The notes: generated from the letters alone by a model not told the origin. 64,000 nt of DNA from Bombus terrestris (GCF_910591885.1 NC_063280.1:620001-684000), one strand, 5' to 3'; positions 1 through 13,030 are shown, numbered from the stretch's first letter. Translations and numbers: made by a program.

Positions 1-1036
1 TCGTCTGAATCTATTTGTTTTCAATTAATCTCGTTCGCTAGATTATCCGCGGCAAGAGTCGAACGTTTAGTCCGAAGTTTAATATCTACAAATAGCTGTT
101 ATTTGCTCGTGAACGAGAAAATTCCCGTTTAATAAGAAGTGACGTCACTGAAAATGACGCGGACCCACGAAGGTGTACACATCTCTCAAAGGAAAGAACA
201 TAAATACCACCCTCATCTTTCGAAGATTTCTCATTCCACGCATCGTTTCCGCGTTACTCTGACGTACGACTTCTTTCAAATACTTGTACCTGTGTTGCCT
301 TTCCAAACATCCTCTGTCAATCTCCGATCACGTATATAGAGTGACATAAAGATAACGCTCTCGACGTTTAATATCATATATTACATTTTTGTGACTTGTT
401 ATCATCGTGGGATCTTGCTACGTTCCCTAGCAATCTTCTTACATGATTTTTCTGTCGTTCGTTGTACCTACACGTGTGCATACGCTGCTTGAAGAAAATG
501 TTTCAAAACAAGTGGCTCGATTCCAGCTAATGAATTAGAAGCGACAAGGTCCTGTTTACTTGATAGATTCATGTACAGAGTATAACGAAGTATGTGACTG
601 ACGTTGTTCCATAAAAGAATTTGTGCGCAAGACTTTCCAAGGTTGAGTTTTATCTTCCGAGATAAAAAGAATATAATTTTATCCTAGATGTATGTATATC
701 GAACAAGCATATATCACGAAAAAAAATAAACAAACACAAACAGCAAATATAAAGATTAACGTGACACGGAAAACGATCTTCTAATTGTTTTTCATTGTGT
801 ATATGTATACATATCACAAAAGAGGAACTCTTACTGGAAAATGATTGGAAGGAAAACAAGCTTGCGAACAGCGAAGAGAGACGCCCGTATAGTGGCGGAT
901 AGGTGCGAGTACGCGATAGAGTTGGGCGAGGAATGTCTGTGATACCGGGGGGATCGATAATACCCAGCAACGTGCCGGTCGACGTGATGCACACGTATAT
1001 ACGCGCAGATGCACCGCTCTGCTAGAGGGCCACACG
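1..1036. other. Non-coding sequence upstream of candidate first exon
   Basis: The stretch is AT-rich and has short open frames with no recognisable domain. CpG density rises from about 880 onward towards the adjoining island. An E-box-like CACGTG core sits inside a short palindrome just downstream, near 1038-1047. Nothing here supports a gene. Confidence 0.5.
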
Positions 1037-1421
1037 TTGCACACGTGTGTGTACGTGTTTCAGCCCGTGTGGAAGAGAAATGTACGAACGTGCCGCTACG
1101 TAGGCAGACATCGGCGCGGCGTCGAGAGAGTTAAAACAAAGTGTACGAGGCTGGCTGCATCGGTTTTGCACGCTTCCTCGATTCAATCCCTCTCTTTCAC
1201 CCATTCTGTTCCTCTCCTCCTTTCGTTCACTACCCCTCTTCATCGTTTCCGCTCACGCGGTTTCGTACTCTTCTTTTCGTCGCGCGTTATCGACTCACGC
1301 GTGTCACGAGCTCGGCTTCGCTCGTTAAAGCTTGATTGGCAGCGTGACGCGACGAGTTATTAAAGAGATACGAGATAATCGCGCGCCCTCCACTCGCTGC
1401 AACCTATCGAAAGCGTTCCAG
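1037..1421 (+). other. Candidate non-coding first exon (5' UTR) ending in a splice donor
   Basis: This CpG- and pyrimidine-rich block stands out from AT-rich flanks and ends in a strong donor: CAG at 1419-1421 followed by GTATGTAAGT at 1422-1431. Downstream sequence becomes AT-rich and intron-like at once. Reading frames across the block are short and disagree with each other, so an untranslated exon fits better than coding sequence. The 5' end is not visible; 1037 is only the edge of the island and the true start could lie anywhere between about 1000 and 1350. The polypyrimidine stretch upstream of the donor is not placed to make it a recursive site, so this looks like a simple exon end. The strand agrees with the recursive splice site at 52572. 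RNA evidence would be needed to prove it; a chance donor next to a CpG island is the alternative. Confidence 0.33.
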
Positions 1422-2689
1422 GTATGTAAGTATGTCTTGCGCGTGAGTGATGCGTGATATTTGATGAAAGCGGTCGATTTTAGAGGTCGATGTAAACAGT
1501 AGTTACACACCTACTCACATAATGGTATCGCAAAGTTTGCTTTTGTTGATCAGAAATAATTTCGTAGTTCTAATTTACGGAGAAAATTCCTTTTTAAGTA
1601 AGTTGATCTCAAACGTGATACAAATATTTGTTGTAAGATAAGATTTCGTAGCGATTCCTTTACAAAGTTTTCTTTTGTTTCGAACAATCTGTTAGCTATA
1701 ATTTACGAAACAAAGCTACCTTTATTTAGAAATTATAAGATAACTATTCATATATTGCATAAAGCTTTAACGGAAATATTTGAGAAGACGAGTAAAACGG
1801 CAAACAACGAGATTAAAATAAATATTTTCAGTTAACGATACTTTGGTAAGAAATATACGTAGCACCTAGAGAGGAAGAAAATGCGTAAATACAACAGTAT
1901 TTCAGACTCAATCCGAAGCAATAAGAAAACGAAACTCACTGCAGAAAAATATAATTTTTGAATTATGAATTGTTTCATGCCGCGATCAGACGTGTTCAGT
2001 TATCTTTGGGTTCGTTCGTTTGTATTTATGGGTTGTTTATTTACAGTTTCATTCTGCTTGTTTATCCTTTCCACTTTTTCATTTAGATACGACGTATTTA
2101 TATCCAATTTATTTTCATTTTGTAATATTCGAAGCATAATGAAACAGCGTTCCTGGCATATTACTGAGAAATAGTACTTTGCAAGTAGGATCGCGCTGAT
2201 TCGAAACGAGCAAACGAAACAGCAGGAGGCGTATAATACGGATGTAAACGCGTCTTTTATCGTCGAGTTAATTGGCTGTGCAGAATCGAAACACGGAAGC
2301 ACGCCCGGAGGAAGGTAAATTAATCGGGTTCCGAATTTCCTCGAGGCTTGTGCAATGAGATACGACTGCACGAAGAATCAGACTAGAATTCGCAATAAAA
2401 TTGGTGACGTGGTGTATAACGTGTTCCGCGAAAAAGTTTACAAATGTGCGAACTAACATTGTATAATATTTGGCTATCCGAGTAATTATACGTATTTTTA
2501 TCGGATAAAATTACCCTGTTATGACGATGACGAAGGTTATTGATTTCTATTATACCTTACCCTACTTACATAAATAATTTTTATAAGTAAATAAAATTCT
2601 AATTAAGAATTTCTAATTAAGAATCCCTAAGGACGTAGAAACCTAAAAAGACTGTTAATAACATAGTTATTATATGTATAAAGAGAGAA
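1422..2689. other. AT-rich non-coding stretch (possible start of long intron)
   Basis: No supported gene. Open frames are short and unrelated. The only structure seen is a two-unit tandem duplication of about 14 bp built on TTCTAATTAAGAA, at about 2597-2624. Confidence 0.5.
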
Positions 2690-3360
2690 AACGCGTGGAT
2701 AAAGTGTAAGGTACAAAATATATATATTTAATTTAATAGAGAAGTGTAATAATAAGTAGGAATACAATTTAAGCTGGTCCAGATCCGCACACTAGCAGTG
2801 TTACTTTATAACTGAAAACCCCGAAGCCAACGTCGCCTGTCTATTGTTTATGGTCTGCCTTCATGCTAGTCTTTTGTCTATATGCTGTCGATGGCTTCAG
2901 CGCTTGAGAAAACTAAAAAGACCAGATGTAGAGTTTTCGTAGGAGTGGTGACCACTTCAATAAAGACAAAAGTAAAAATTGGGTAATGGTCAGAATCATG
3001 ACATTTTCCCGGTCAGGTAGCCGTTTTAAAACATTATGTGGCACAAACGGTTCCAAGTCTAAAATTGGATATCATACGTAGTCGAAAAAGCAAGATTAGG
3101 CTTGGGGTATGTGAACTACGAGGGAGAGGATGTTGTTAGTCACATTCACGACCGGCCAGAGAATGACGACGCAGTTTAGCTGCCAGGACGTTACTTTGGA
3201 TTTATTGCGTCCCCAGTCGGGGACTCTACTGGTCGAGCGGTTGACGATGATGACACGATTCTGTTCGTTTTGTTGGTTATCAGGTATTCGAGGGAAATTT
3301 CGCCGAAGCAATAATCGGTCTTCCTTGAAAGCAATTGCTTGTCTCTGGGCCACCAATTAC
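2690..3360. repeat. Unclassified block, possible degraded mobile element
   Basis: The texture differs from its neighbours: mixed-composition sequence without the CpG islands' pyrimidine runs, with an AATAAAG signal near 2959. It begins after an A/T tract of ATATATATTTAATTTAATA type. Overlapping frames on both strands of 3096-3417 are short and match no family I know. I could not find terminal inverted repeats, long terminal repeats or a target-site duplication. An old retroelement fragment is one explanation and unique sequence is the other. Copy number in the host genome would decide. Confidence 0.15.
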
Positions 3361-3759
3361 TTTACTCTTTTAAAGATTTTTCTCATTTTTCATGTACTTC
3401 TCAACTTCATTACATGAATTTGCAATCGATATTTGATTTTTAAGAAACGACCCACTTTCATAACCGAATTTATCACAGCTAGATGACACAAATAACAATT
3501 GAATTAACGACAGAAATAAAAATTGAAAAAGACAACATTTGTATTATCACTTTTCTTTTTTTTTCGCTTTATAGAGTCGATCATTGTATCTTCCAAGTAC
3601 CTCAGTTATAATTCCATTTTATAAACTTTGTTTCGTTTTGTACATTTCATTTATACACTTATTCTGTCTTTTATCTTGCCGTATTTATTCAACATCACCC
3701 GACAATCTTCCATTCCAACCACGCATTTTCCCTACCTCTGCCGTCCAGAATAACAAAAT
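3361..3759. other. AT-rich non-coding stretch
   Basis: I see nothing beyond A/T-rich unique sequence and a short T-run near 3555. Confidence 0.5.
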
Positions 3760-4310
3760 TTTGGCTGCGAGCATATTTAAATTTGCCAGCTCAAGGTAGT
3801 TTCGCATTCGTCGACCGCACAACGTCAGGCTTTTCCGTTCAGTTTACCGAAATGGATGTTAATTTTCGCCATAAACCTCGAGTAACGACTTGTAATTTCA
3901 GGTACACCCGTCAATGTGCCGCAATTCCACACCGGTCCGTTTATACGTTTCCACCTCCCTCGTATTTTCCTTTCTCTCTCTTTCTTCCATCATCGATCGT
4001 AGCGGTTTCATCGTTTCTTCCTCTAGCTTGTCTACCTGTCTGTCTCCGTGCTCGTCGTTTTCACTCGCTTGTCGTCGCGACTGGCGTCCTCCACGCTACC
4101 TATTCATCTCGATTATTACACCGACGACGGACGGAGGCGGGATTTCATAAAAGCTCGGTGCAACGAACGCGCTCGCTGACCTGCTTTTATTATTTCCTAC
4201 ACTCTCTCCTTCTTTTCGCGTTCCGTTGTTAATTGCCAGGAGCAACAGGTTCGTCTAGGAGGGTCCATAGGCGGCCTGTTCGGCCTCTGGTCCTTCCACA
4301 GATCTCCTAG
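3760..4310. promoter_or_regulatory. CpG-dense, pyrimidine-rich island
   Basis: The island is CpG-rich with long C/T runs and lies in AT-rich surroundings. Open frames on both strands exist only because stop codons are rare in this composition; none shows a domain. An acceptor-like TTTCAG followed by GTACAC occurs near 3898, but the donor half is poor. A regulatory element or untranslated exon is possible; the function is unknown. Confidence 0.2.
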
Positions 4311-5798
4311 ATGAACTGCTCTTCGCGTCACGATCTGTCCAACATCTGACATCCTCCATTTTTTCATATGGACTTCAGATAAACGTATTATATGTCGCGT
4401 GCAATGTTTTCCTTTTATTTTTCCTTTTATATCTTTCATTTTTCTAGCTTCTTTCGTTTTAGTTTAAAGTAGAGTTAGGATTTTTAAAATTCATTTGTTG
4501 GATAAGTTTAATCGTTTAAATTTAGTTGTAAATAAAGTTCGTAACGGGAGAACATGATGCGTCCAATTTTTCTTGTTATATGGCGCGTTATTTAAAAGAA
4601 TTGAAATGTATTTTTCGTTCCTCTTCCGTTTATTTGGAAGTAGCGGAACAGAGTGTCGGATCGATTGCATCGACGGTAACGAATCCTTTGATTGCAAAAG
4701 CGATTTATTTAGTCAACCGTATTTTACAATTGAGATCTCAATAGCAATATACATTTCATCGGGATTGGATACAACGTAAACGCGGTAAATTTGATTGCCA
4801 TTGTTACCGTTGCCGGTATTGTTTGATTGATCTTTGATCGATACAATTAGAATTACCCTTTACCAAATTAATATCCCGTGAACGCGATACGTTAACAACG
4901 ACATAAATATCGAATTAGAAACGTTCCAACATTCCGTTCAAGTTCGTTTCATCCAGATACCGTTTCGCTAGGTATCGATTCTATGTTTCCAACAAGTAAA
5001 TTTGGCATTGACGTAAGTACCGTCGTATATTCATGCGGATAAAGCCTATGATGCTTTCATATCTACACTGTTACAAGTGTCGCTTATCAACCTCGAAACG
5101 AACGTTTCTTATCAAATTTTGGTCTACCAAACAATCGATCGGTATCCTTGTTTCTCGTAGTTTGCAGTTTGCACCGATAAATCCAGTGTCGTTACGATCG
5201 AGTTGTCTCGAATCGGTTCCACCCAACGATTTACGTAACAACCGTTTCGCAGTAGCGAACGATTAAAACGATTGGAAGTTTCTGCGAATCTATCCGACAA
5301 TCTTATCGAACGCCTGTACATAACTCGACTTGAGTCGTCGTTATGTTAACGATTTCGAATCGCGAATCGAATACGAGTAGCGAATTTCCTCTCTGGATAC
5401 TTTGGTTGAAAAATGTTCGCTTGTCCCTTCCCCTTTGAGTTTCTTTTCGGAGTTTACGAGCGGAAATTGGGCGCGGCGGTGTTCGCCAATCTCACGCTTT
5501 AATCGACGAAATTTGCAACAATCTAGGATGAACTGATTATCGGTTTCGACGAAAGTTTCTATCTGTGCGAGATAAGCTTTAGATAAGCGCGGAAAACGAA
5601 TCGAGCCGGAAAAGGACGGATGGAAACAGGAGGATAAATCTTTAATGCGATTTGGATCCAAGCTGCGTATAATTTAACGAAAGATACGAACACACGATTG
5701 TACACGGACGAAGAGTTAACTACAACATGGCGAACAACCGGAATCGAGGTAAACAAAACGCGATTGAATCGTTCAGCGAGGATTAATTTTTTTGCCCT

Positions 5799-5800
<2 letters not shown>
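4311..5800. other. AT-rich non-coding stretch
   Basis: No supported gene or repeat. Short frames near 5341-5756 are unrelated to each other and have no recognisable motif. Confidence 0.5.

Positions 5801-5834
<34 letters not shown>
5801..5834. repeat. (CT)n microsatellite
   Basis: Seventeen uninterrupted CT dinucleotides, followed by TATTCCTCTCG. The frame that crosses it (5698-5937) reads a serine-leucine run and is an artefact of the repeat. Confidence 0.97.
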
Positions 5835-5836
<2 letters not shown>

Positions 5837-6559
5837 TCCTCTCGATGCAACTTTCCCACGTTTTCGGGAACCATTGTTTAATTTGTTCCGTTAAAATATT
5901 GACATTTCCGTTGTATTGTCCCTGTGGAATATTGTAATTAATCGAATCATTAAATCAGAGTTATATTTTAATCGGTGGACAAAGAACTTGGTGTTTTTTT
6001 ATCAATTTGAGGTTTATACTCGTATAAAGAGAAGGAAGCAAAATATATGAAACGTACTGTGGATAAAGGAAAGTTTAACCTGTTTGCTAGTTGTGTACGC
6101 GAATGTTAGTAACTTTCGTACGAGAAATTTTTCTATTATGCCTATAACATGTAATAACTACTGTGGAACGATGGTTTCTACTTCACCACTGTGCAACGTA
6201 CTGTTACAATCGCTGTTTCTGTGCAAATTTAAGGAGGAGATCGTTTACGTACACGAATAGGCTACACGAATTAACGTTATTTTGTAAATTGAATAATTGT
6301 CTAATGCACACACTGTTAAATTAATATTTGTAATATTACAAGTGTCGGACATTCTATTTTTTTCGAGTAGGTAGCTAATCTCGTTGTAAAATCTACTTAT
6401 CGAATGATCTGCACGAAAATTAAACTCATCAATTTTTGAAATATTATTAATGTTGCTATTACAATACACGATTGGTATGAAACTTTTCAGAAATCAAAAC
6501 CCAGAAGTTAACCAGCTAGGCTTCTGTGTGGCTCGAATTATGACCTTTTCAAACCGTTT
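5835..6559. other. AT-rich non-coding stretch
   Basis: Nothing is supported. A TTAACC near 6076 and a TTAAC read inward from about 6312 on the other strand resemble transposon ends, but only loosely, so no element is called. Confidence 0.45.
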
Positions 6560-7240
6560 ATCTTTTGAACGTTTTTCATCCGTCGTTACGCATGTAAACG
6601 AAAGGTGAAGGAGAAAAAGAAGACACGAAATCGAGCCGCGAAGAAGCGCGATCGCGGTCGACTCGTTCGTTATTCGAGGAAATGAAATCATAATTAGCAG
6701 GCAGTCGATCCGAAATCGTCGTGGTGCACTTTCGCGACGCGATCGACAATGGCGGGAAATGGATTGCCTCAATTTGTCCGATTGAAACTATCCCGACACT
6801 ATGCTTGGAATTCCTATTAACCTTTCTCGATCTCCGTTTCTCTGCGGCTCTCTTTTACCCTCTCATCGTATTCTCCTCTTACCTATGCCGTGTTTCTCTA
6901 TCTTTCTTTCACTCTGGTTAGTCGAGCTGCTTTCGCTATATCTCCGTCCACCCCCACCTCACGGCAGTTTGGGTCTGCTTCGCCGCGATATTTCATTTGG
7001 AACAGCCGGGAGGGGAATCTTAGGCCGATCCTTTAAGGGTCCCCCTTCTCGTGTGTCCCTTCGTTACTTGCATTTATACACGTCGCTTTTACTTGTGCCT
7101 CCGGTCTTCTCTCGCTCCTGCTGCCTCGGAATGCGAGCCATTTTTTAGCCGGTAACACGCTGCTTCGTTGATAGTTCCTTCCGGGAGAAATTAGGCTGAA
7201 CAGTCTGATTTATGCGTTACGCCTTCGTCGAGAGATGATA
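6560..7240. promoter_or_regulatory. CpG-dense island
   Basis: Two parts are visible: a CpG-rich part from 6600 to 6780 and a C/T-rich part from 6800 to 7140. Overlapping frames on both strands have no recognisable domain. A GTAAGAGG donor-like motif reads on the minus strand at about 6862-6869, without a convincing exon behind it. The composition suits an insect regulatory or untranslated-exon island. Confidence 0.2.
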
Positions 7241-8229
7241 TCGCGATCACGCGCGGATACTCGCGAGACGAGCCTCGAGAAATCGTTTCTTAATGGCCGT
7301 TTAAACGATACCGATGTCCTCGAATCAATTTCGCTAGCGCGGTATCACGAACGAGAAATCGAAATTCCCTTTGCTGCAAATGTGCTTGCAGTTACATATC
7401 GTGTTAATCTGAGGTAAATATCTAACGTTTACGACGTTTATGAGGTGTAAATGCGAGGTTGAATTTTGAATGACGTACATATCCTGTGTAGGTATGATAG
7501 TATGATGTACGCGCGATAGGCCGAAGCAGCGAGTTTGTTTCCATTGGGGAATTCGTTGGTAAATGAGTTAAAGTTCGTTAGTGATTCCGCCGAGGACCGT
7601 TAAAGTTCATTCGAGTTGGCTCGAGTCGCTTTCGAAATGGCTATGGTCCGACGATTGGAAATCTATTAAAATAAAGGTACATTTTGTTGGATGCTTTTAA
7701 GTAGGAATGCTATAGGAAGGAATGTGATAAATCATTCTTCTTATTTTCGCTAGAAAAGCAGTTCTAGAATTCCACGTATTGTCAAATAATTCTATATTAC
7801 ATAAATTGTTTTCTCATTCGTTTCATCGATTAAATGTACATACCTATGCTGTACCCATTCTTGCATATTTTATAAATATCGATTGATCTAATCTCATAAA
7901 TATCTTTATTCTTTAAAAAGTTAATCTATTTTTGCACATAACGGGTGATTTCTCTTTTCAACTTCAGTCGTGTTAAAATACCCTTGTTTGGTCGCCAAGC
8001 GATATAAAAATCCGACGTAAAGTTATCAAGGTATTTCCTACGCGATTTTTATATTTTTTCAATCTCTGGTATAAAATACAGTTGTTAACGAAAAGACTTG
8101 GTTATTTTATCGAAAATATTGATGATCTCGTTAATCGTTTACTCGAACCTAACGCGCAGAAGGTAGAGTCGGTAGCATGATGTATTAATCGTCGAGCAAG
8201 TAGAAATCAGTTAGAATAGATCTTGGCAT
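7241..8229. other. Non-coding stretch, CpG-rich then AT-rich
   Basis: CpG-rich sequence to about 7640 grades into AT-rich unique sequence. No gene or repeat is supported. Confidence 0.45.
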
Positions 8230-8600
8230 GATATTTCAACTGGAAGACCGGGTCTTTCTTGCCCGTCGCAGGCATTCGCATTTATTACGAGCTTTATTCC
8301 GTTGAGCTTCCCGTGATCGGCTATATAACCGACGCAAACACGACCCACCTCGCCTTCATTCACGGCCCGGAAATCAATTATTCATGCAGGATTCCCTTCT
8401 TCGGATTCTCGACGGCCGCTTCTTCTTCCACGAACGCGACTCGATTGGATTTGAATCGCTAGAAAGCTGCGTAAAAAATCAAAATAGAGAGAGGAGCGAG
8501 TCGAACAACGTGGAGAAGGCAAACGTGGCCGAAGGAAAGATACGTTCGGCCGGATGATCGCTTTCTCCTGACGTTCGCCAATTTACGATTCCCCCTCGAA
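8230..8600. promoter_or_regulatory. Regulatory-looking block with homeodomain/Caudal-type sites
   Basis: The block mixes CpG-rich sequence with intact A/T cores such as TTTATTACG and CAATTATTCATGC. That texture is typical of conserved insect enhancers near developmental genes. The frame at 8259-8462 has no recognisable domain. This is inference from texture only; conservation was not tested. Confidence 0.2.
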
Positions 8601-10159
8601 ATTCATCTTCTTCCAAAGAATACTCCGAAAGTTATTCTATACGGAGTTTTATGAAACGTAGAAGAAAAATTGCCCATTTTGAGAAAATTTTGTACTAAAA
8701 ATAAAATGGATAAATAGAGTATATGATTCGATATTTTCGATTAAATCCTCTATCCTTTCGTTCATAGAACACTAATAATTCACTAATAATTAAGAACTAC
8801 TAATTCACCTTTCTCTTACACCTCAAACTTTTCTATAGCATTTAAGAAACTCTGAAGGCGATAATTATTATAATTCACTATATTACTGCAATTCTTCCGA
8901 ATATTATAGTTTTTACAAGTTCGTACTATATTTTATTTTTTACAGTGTATTTTAGATCTCACGAATGTTACACGAATACGAAACTCTGATCGATTAATCG
9001 TTTCATTGATAATTTAGATTAATTGTCAAATATATGTAGGCAGTAGATGTCCTACTAGTTCTGAATGGCAGTGTACGAAACTTTAGAATATACGTGTCTG
9101 TTGAAAATCGTGTTTCATTAATAGACGAATACAAATACGATAGAAAATTGAGCAAATGTTCGGTAACTGAAGGTAAGAAGCGTAGTGGTCGTGCAGATAT
9201 TCTTGGGATTCGTTAACGACACGCAAGGGTCTCTGCAAGGGAGACGATTCGCTTTGTTCAACGCCAGAGGGTTTTGGATACAGAGGAGTAGCAATGCACG
9301 TTGGGATAATGGATGACTCTGGTTGGTAATCCGTCCGCGCTCGTTTCTGCCAGTCGATGACAAGCCAATGGCAGAAAGACGAAAAGAGGGACGGAAATGA
9401 GGGGCATAAGCTCTCGGGTCATTGGTTTCCGCTGGAGTGCACTGGTCGGGCACGTGCCAATTCGCGACACAAATTGCCTCCTAACGAACACCCCGCTGAA
9501 TCAAATCTTGTGTACACTTTGTCGGAGAAACTTGCGAAAAATAGTTGCTATTACTCTTATCTTCGTAGAAATGGTGTATTCACTTAGCTAGTAAATCAAG
9601 AAAGGTGGGTCATTCATCTTGTCAATACTTCTAAGTTTATTCATCTTTTATCATATTTATCAATTGTCCTCAATTATATTATATTCATATTTGCAAGAAT
9701 TAAAGCAGATCCGACTAAATATTCGTTTATTAATTTCTGATTTTATGAGAGCAGAAGTTTCTGATTAGGGAAAAAAAGGCGGGAAGTCATCATTTTAATT
9801 CGATTACTTTCGCATAGAATCATTACGAAACATATACTGATGTTATAAATTAGTATTGATTACATTTGATTTTGTCGTTTCACGCGACAGAGGAAGTGTC
9901 GACTTATAGTAACGATATTTCATTTACAAGTAGAAAGCCTTCATATCTGATTCTTCAAAGTCATACTCTTCCCTAATTACGAACTTTATGACAAATAATT
10001 TTTGCCATTCTTTTTGTTCGTAATTCCATGGGACGAACGAATCGATCGACAAAAAAGGAACGATTAAATGGAATTGTAAGATGTACTTGCCAATGACTTT
10101 GAACGAGCGATTGATTTTGTACACGACGAAATTAAACCAATTATTGGTTAACAAGTTTC
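8601..10159. other. Mostly AT-rich non-coding stretch
   Basis: A short direct duplication of CACTAATAATT lies at about 8770-8791. A CpG-richer patch at 9190-9520 carries frames on both strands with no domain. No gene is supported. Confidence 0.45.
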
Positions 10160-10420
10160 ATCGAAGATCACGCGATACCGGTGCACCAGAGGCTCATTTA
10201 CATTATCGCGCGGACGCTCGGTGTCGGTTCTCGTATCCAATTGACGAATCAATTAACCCGAATTCGGACGGTGTAACGATTTTGTAGCGGTGACCGGAGA
10301 TTTATTGCGTCCTCGGAGCGGTCCGCAATTTTTCATTATTGATACATAGCCCGGCCGAATTCGCGACAGAGTACAGGACGTTCTCCACTCCGACCAACCC
10401 GTGTGCACGGATAGATTTTG
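10160..10420. promoter_or_regulatory. Regulatory-looking CpG-rich block
   Basis: Compact CpG-rich sequence with embedded homeodomain-type cores (CAATTAAC, TTCATTATTG), flanked by AT-rich DNA. No coherent frame is present. Enhancer-like by texture only. Confidence 0.2.
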
Positions 10421-11219
10421 GGGATATCGTGTCCGTGTTGCTTCTTTTTCTCTAAACTCGCTGCGATCTTGCTACCGAACATTAATCACCAAAGTTTTCA
10501 AGGTTGCGCCCAGCCTCGGAATCCTGTCAGCCAAAATAGCATCCGCTAAAACGGATAAAACGTTCCGGACTCGGGGCATTTTATTCTGGACGTGGTTTTC
10601 TTCGTTATAAATCATCGTCTTTATTTCTTTTCAATATTTACACATAGTTTTATTTAGATTTGATTAGTAATTCAATAATAAAGGACAGGCAAGCTGAAAG
10701 TTAATTAGATATTTTTCACATCATTTGGTATATACCATAGAACAGTTGTAACACTATGTCGTCATCGATTCCTACAATGACGGAGAAATTTAAAAACTAA
10801 TCGCAAGTGGCATTTGATGTTGTAACTAAAAGCTAGTTAGCTTTTTATATATTGTACAGAGATTACGAAAGTATATACGAGTTTAAAAAAAATTGTCGAT
10901 TACGGTGTGTCCATTGCTAACTGATTCCATGCAGGATGGTCACGAACCGGCGCCCATTGTGCAACGCTTCTTTCGTTTCGTTGATAGTGTTAGTTTCTCA
11001 CTGCGTAGTAAACCTTTCAACAGCAGTATTCTCAGTATTTTCTCACGGATTAAAACGAAATCTTTCATCCTACAAACAAGATAAAGTGGTCAGATTAACA
11101 GTTTTAATATTTTATATCGACGTTTCGTTTCTTTATTCGTTCTTTAAGTGTTCGGTAATCCTTTTTCGCAAGTTCTCATTATCTTGTGGAGACGATGCGA
11201 TTCAACTTTACTTAAAATT
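10421..11219. other. AT-rich non-coding stretch
   Basis: No supported gene; overlapping + strand frames at 10893-11226 lack any recognisable motif. Confidence 0.45.
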
Positions 11220-11530
11220 ATCGTGAGTAACCGCGGTGGCTGCTCGCCGCTGGTCAAATAAATGTTATTAATATTACATTGTGTTCCGCTGGACCATTAA
11301 TAATCGCGGCTTAAATTAGTTACGCGCGCGCACACGAAATGAATTGGTAAGTTCGTCCGGGGGAAAGGACCGGTAATTAATTTCAACCTCGCATAAGCGA
11401 CTGTAAATTACGGCCTGGTCAGGTATCGGGGGCAGAAATTTATCGATCGATAAATGTTGTTTTTGCGTATTTTCTCTTCGTAAAGCCACGGGCTGTACGT
11501 TCGGGAAAACGGTGCACACCCTGTACGAGC
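11220..11530. promoter_or_regulatory. Regulatory-looking block with a DRE-like palindrome
   Basis: The block contains several TAAT-core sites (CATTAATAATCG, GGTAATTAATTTC) among CpG-rich sequence. At 11438-11455 lies a perfect 18-bp palindrome made of two overlapping TATCGAT half-sites. In Drosophila, TATCGATA is the DREF-bound DRE; whether that holds here is inference. Confidence 0.25.
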
Positions 11531-12379
11531 ATTATGTGCAAGTAATCTGGGAATGTTCCAGCCGAATTAACCGAGCGTTACTTTTATAATCCTACCGAAA
11601 GCTGCATCCACAACATAGGGATATAATCCCAACGAAACCACTCCGGATCTCCTTCATTCTCAGAAATCTTTCAGGTCAATTTTCCCTCCCTAAATACTCT
11701 TCATAACTCGAAAGCACCGTAGGTCAAATATTTCTCCGAGATGGAACTTTCTTATGTTCTTTCTTATTCACTCTTAAATTGTATTAAATTGTATTGCTGG
11801 AAAAACTACATCGATCTATGATCCATAATGGTTTTCTGCTTAGTTAAAAATTTCCTATCTACTGTCCAACCTTTTCTTTGTGTCATTTTCATTTTTCCGA
11901 TGTAAATCACATATAACAGAAACTTACTTATAGGATATAAAACATGGAAAATTTCATATATTTCGAGGTCTTGAAAAACGAAGAAATGCTATAAATAGGA
12001 TGTTTCTATCGAACAAGATAGCATAGATGTCTGTCTAGTATTCGGTTGGAAGGAAGACACATTGGATATTTTGTATAAATTTGAAGACGAATTATGCGGA
12101 TTTTATTTGATATGTATACTGCACCTATATACAATACGTTTCTATGTAGTATAGATATACTGTATATCGTCTCATTTTTCATAGCGGCAGGGACATTTAA
12201 AAACTACATGGTCCACAAAATCGAATCCCACAGTAAATCGGTACATATCAACACTTTGCTATAATCGAATATCAAAGCGTAAACCTAACTCAAGCCAAAA
12301 TTAAATAATACCTTGCCACCTTAAATCTCCAACCTGCGCGACTATTTCTCCTCTTAGAAACTTTTTGTTATCGGATCCG
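11531..12379. other. AT-rich non-coding stretch
   Basis: No supported feature; unique-looking A/T-rich sequence. Confidence 0.5.
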
Positions 12380-13030
12380 ATACGACCAATCGAGTAATTC
12401 ACAGGATTGCCACGATCGTCTTTATCGAGTGGCTTAATTTCCGACGACGTTGGCATTTTGTTGCGTCGCATCGTGGATTCGGTCGATTCAGCTTACCGCA
12501 GAATTTCTCGGGATCTTTTATCACGACGTTTACACGATGGTGAGGGCCTTTCTTTTCGGTGCGGGGGCGGCAGCGATGCAAGGCTTCTCAGAAGGTTGAA
12601 TCCTCGTGTACATGTGTTTCAGAATGGTCGTGCTCTCCGCTCGAACGAGCCGCGCCGCCTCTTCCACCGTTTCTCCACCTCCTTTTGCCTTTCCTCCTCA
12701 TTCTCTCTCTCTCTCTCCCGAAAGAGGCTGTATAGGTTCCTTAGCTGTGCCGACGGGGCGGTATCCTTCCAATTACCGGATGCAAATATTGCCGCGACGA
12801 GAGCGCGCGGTTGAAAAGGTTTACCCCGGTCTGAGGACGTCGAAGGCTTTTCACCGGGGCCTCGTTCTTGCCCGGCGATTACGCGGCAATTAACCGATCC
12901 GCTCGATTTCGCGAACCTCTCGAGAATGCCGCTCGCGCACCGATCAGGGTCATTAGTCCGCTCGCGCGATTTATTCTTAGGGGCGGCGTCATCAGGCGAA
13001 AGATACCTTTGGCCGCCGTCCACCTAATGT
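12380..13030. promoter_or_regulatory. CpG-dense island with pyrimidine runs
   Basis: Frames are open on both strands for 90-135 codons in overlapping positions. That pattern comes from GC-rich composition rather than coding, since the frames contradict one another and none has a domain. A CT run lies near 12700-12718. It may be a regulatory or untranslated-exon island. Confidence 0.2.

Noticed and set aside
3194..10310. GATTTATTGCGTCC present near both 3200 and 10300
   Set aside because: A shared 14-mer is expected several times by chance in a window this size, and the flanks do not match.
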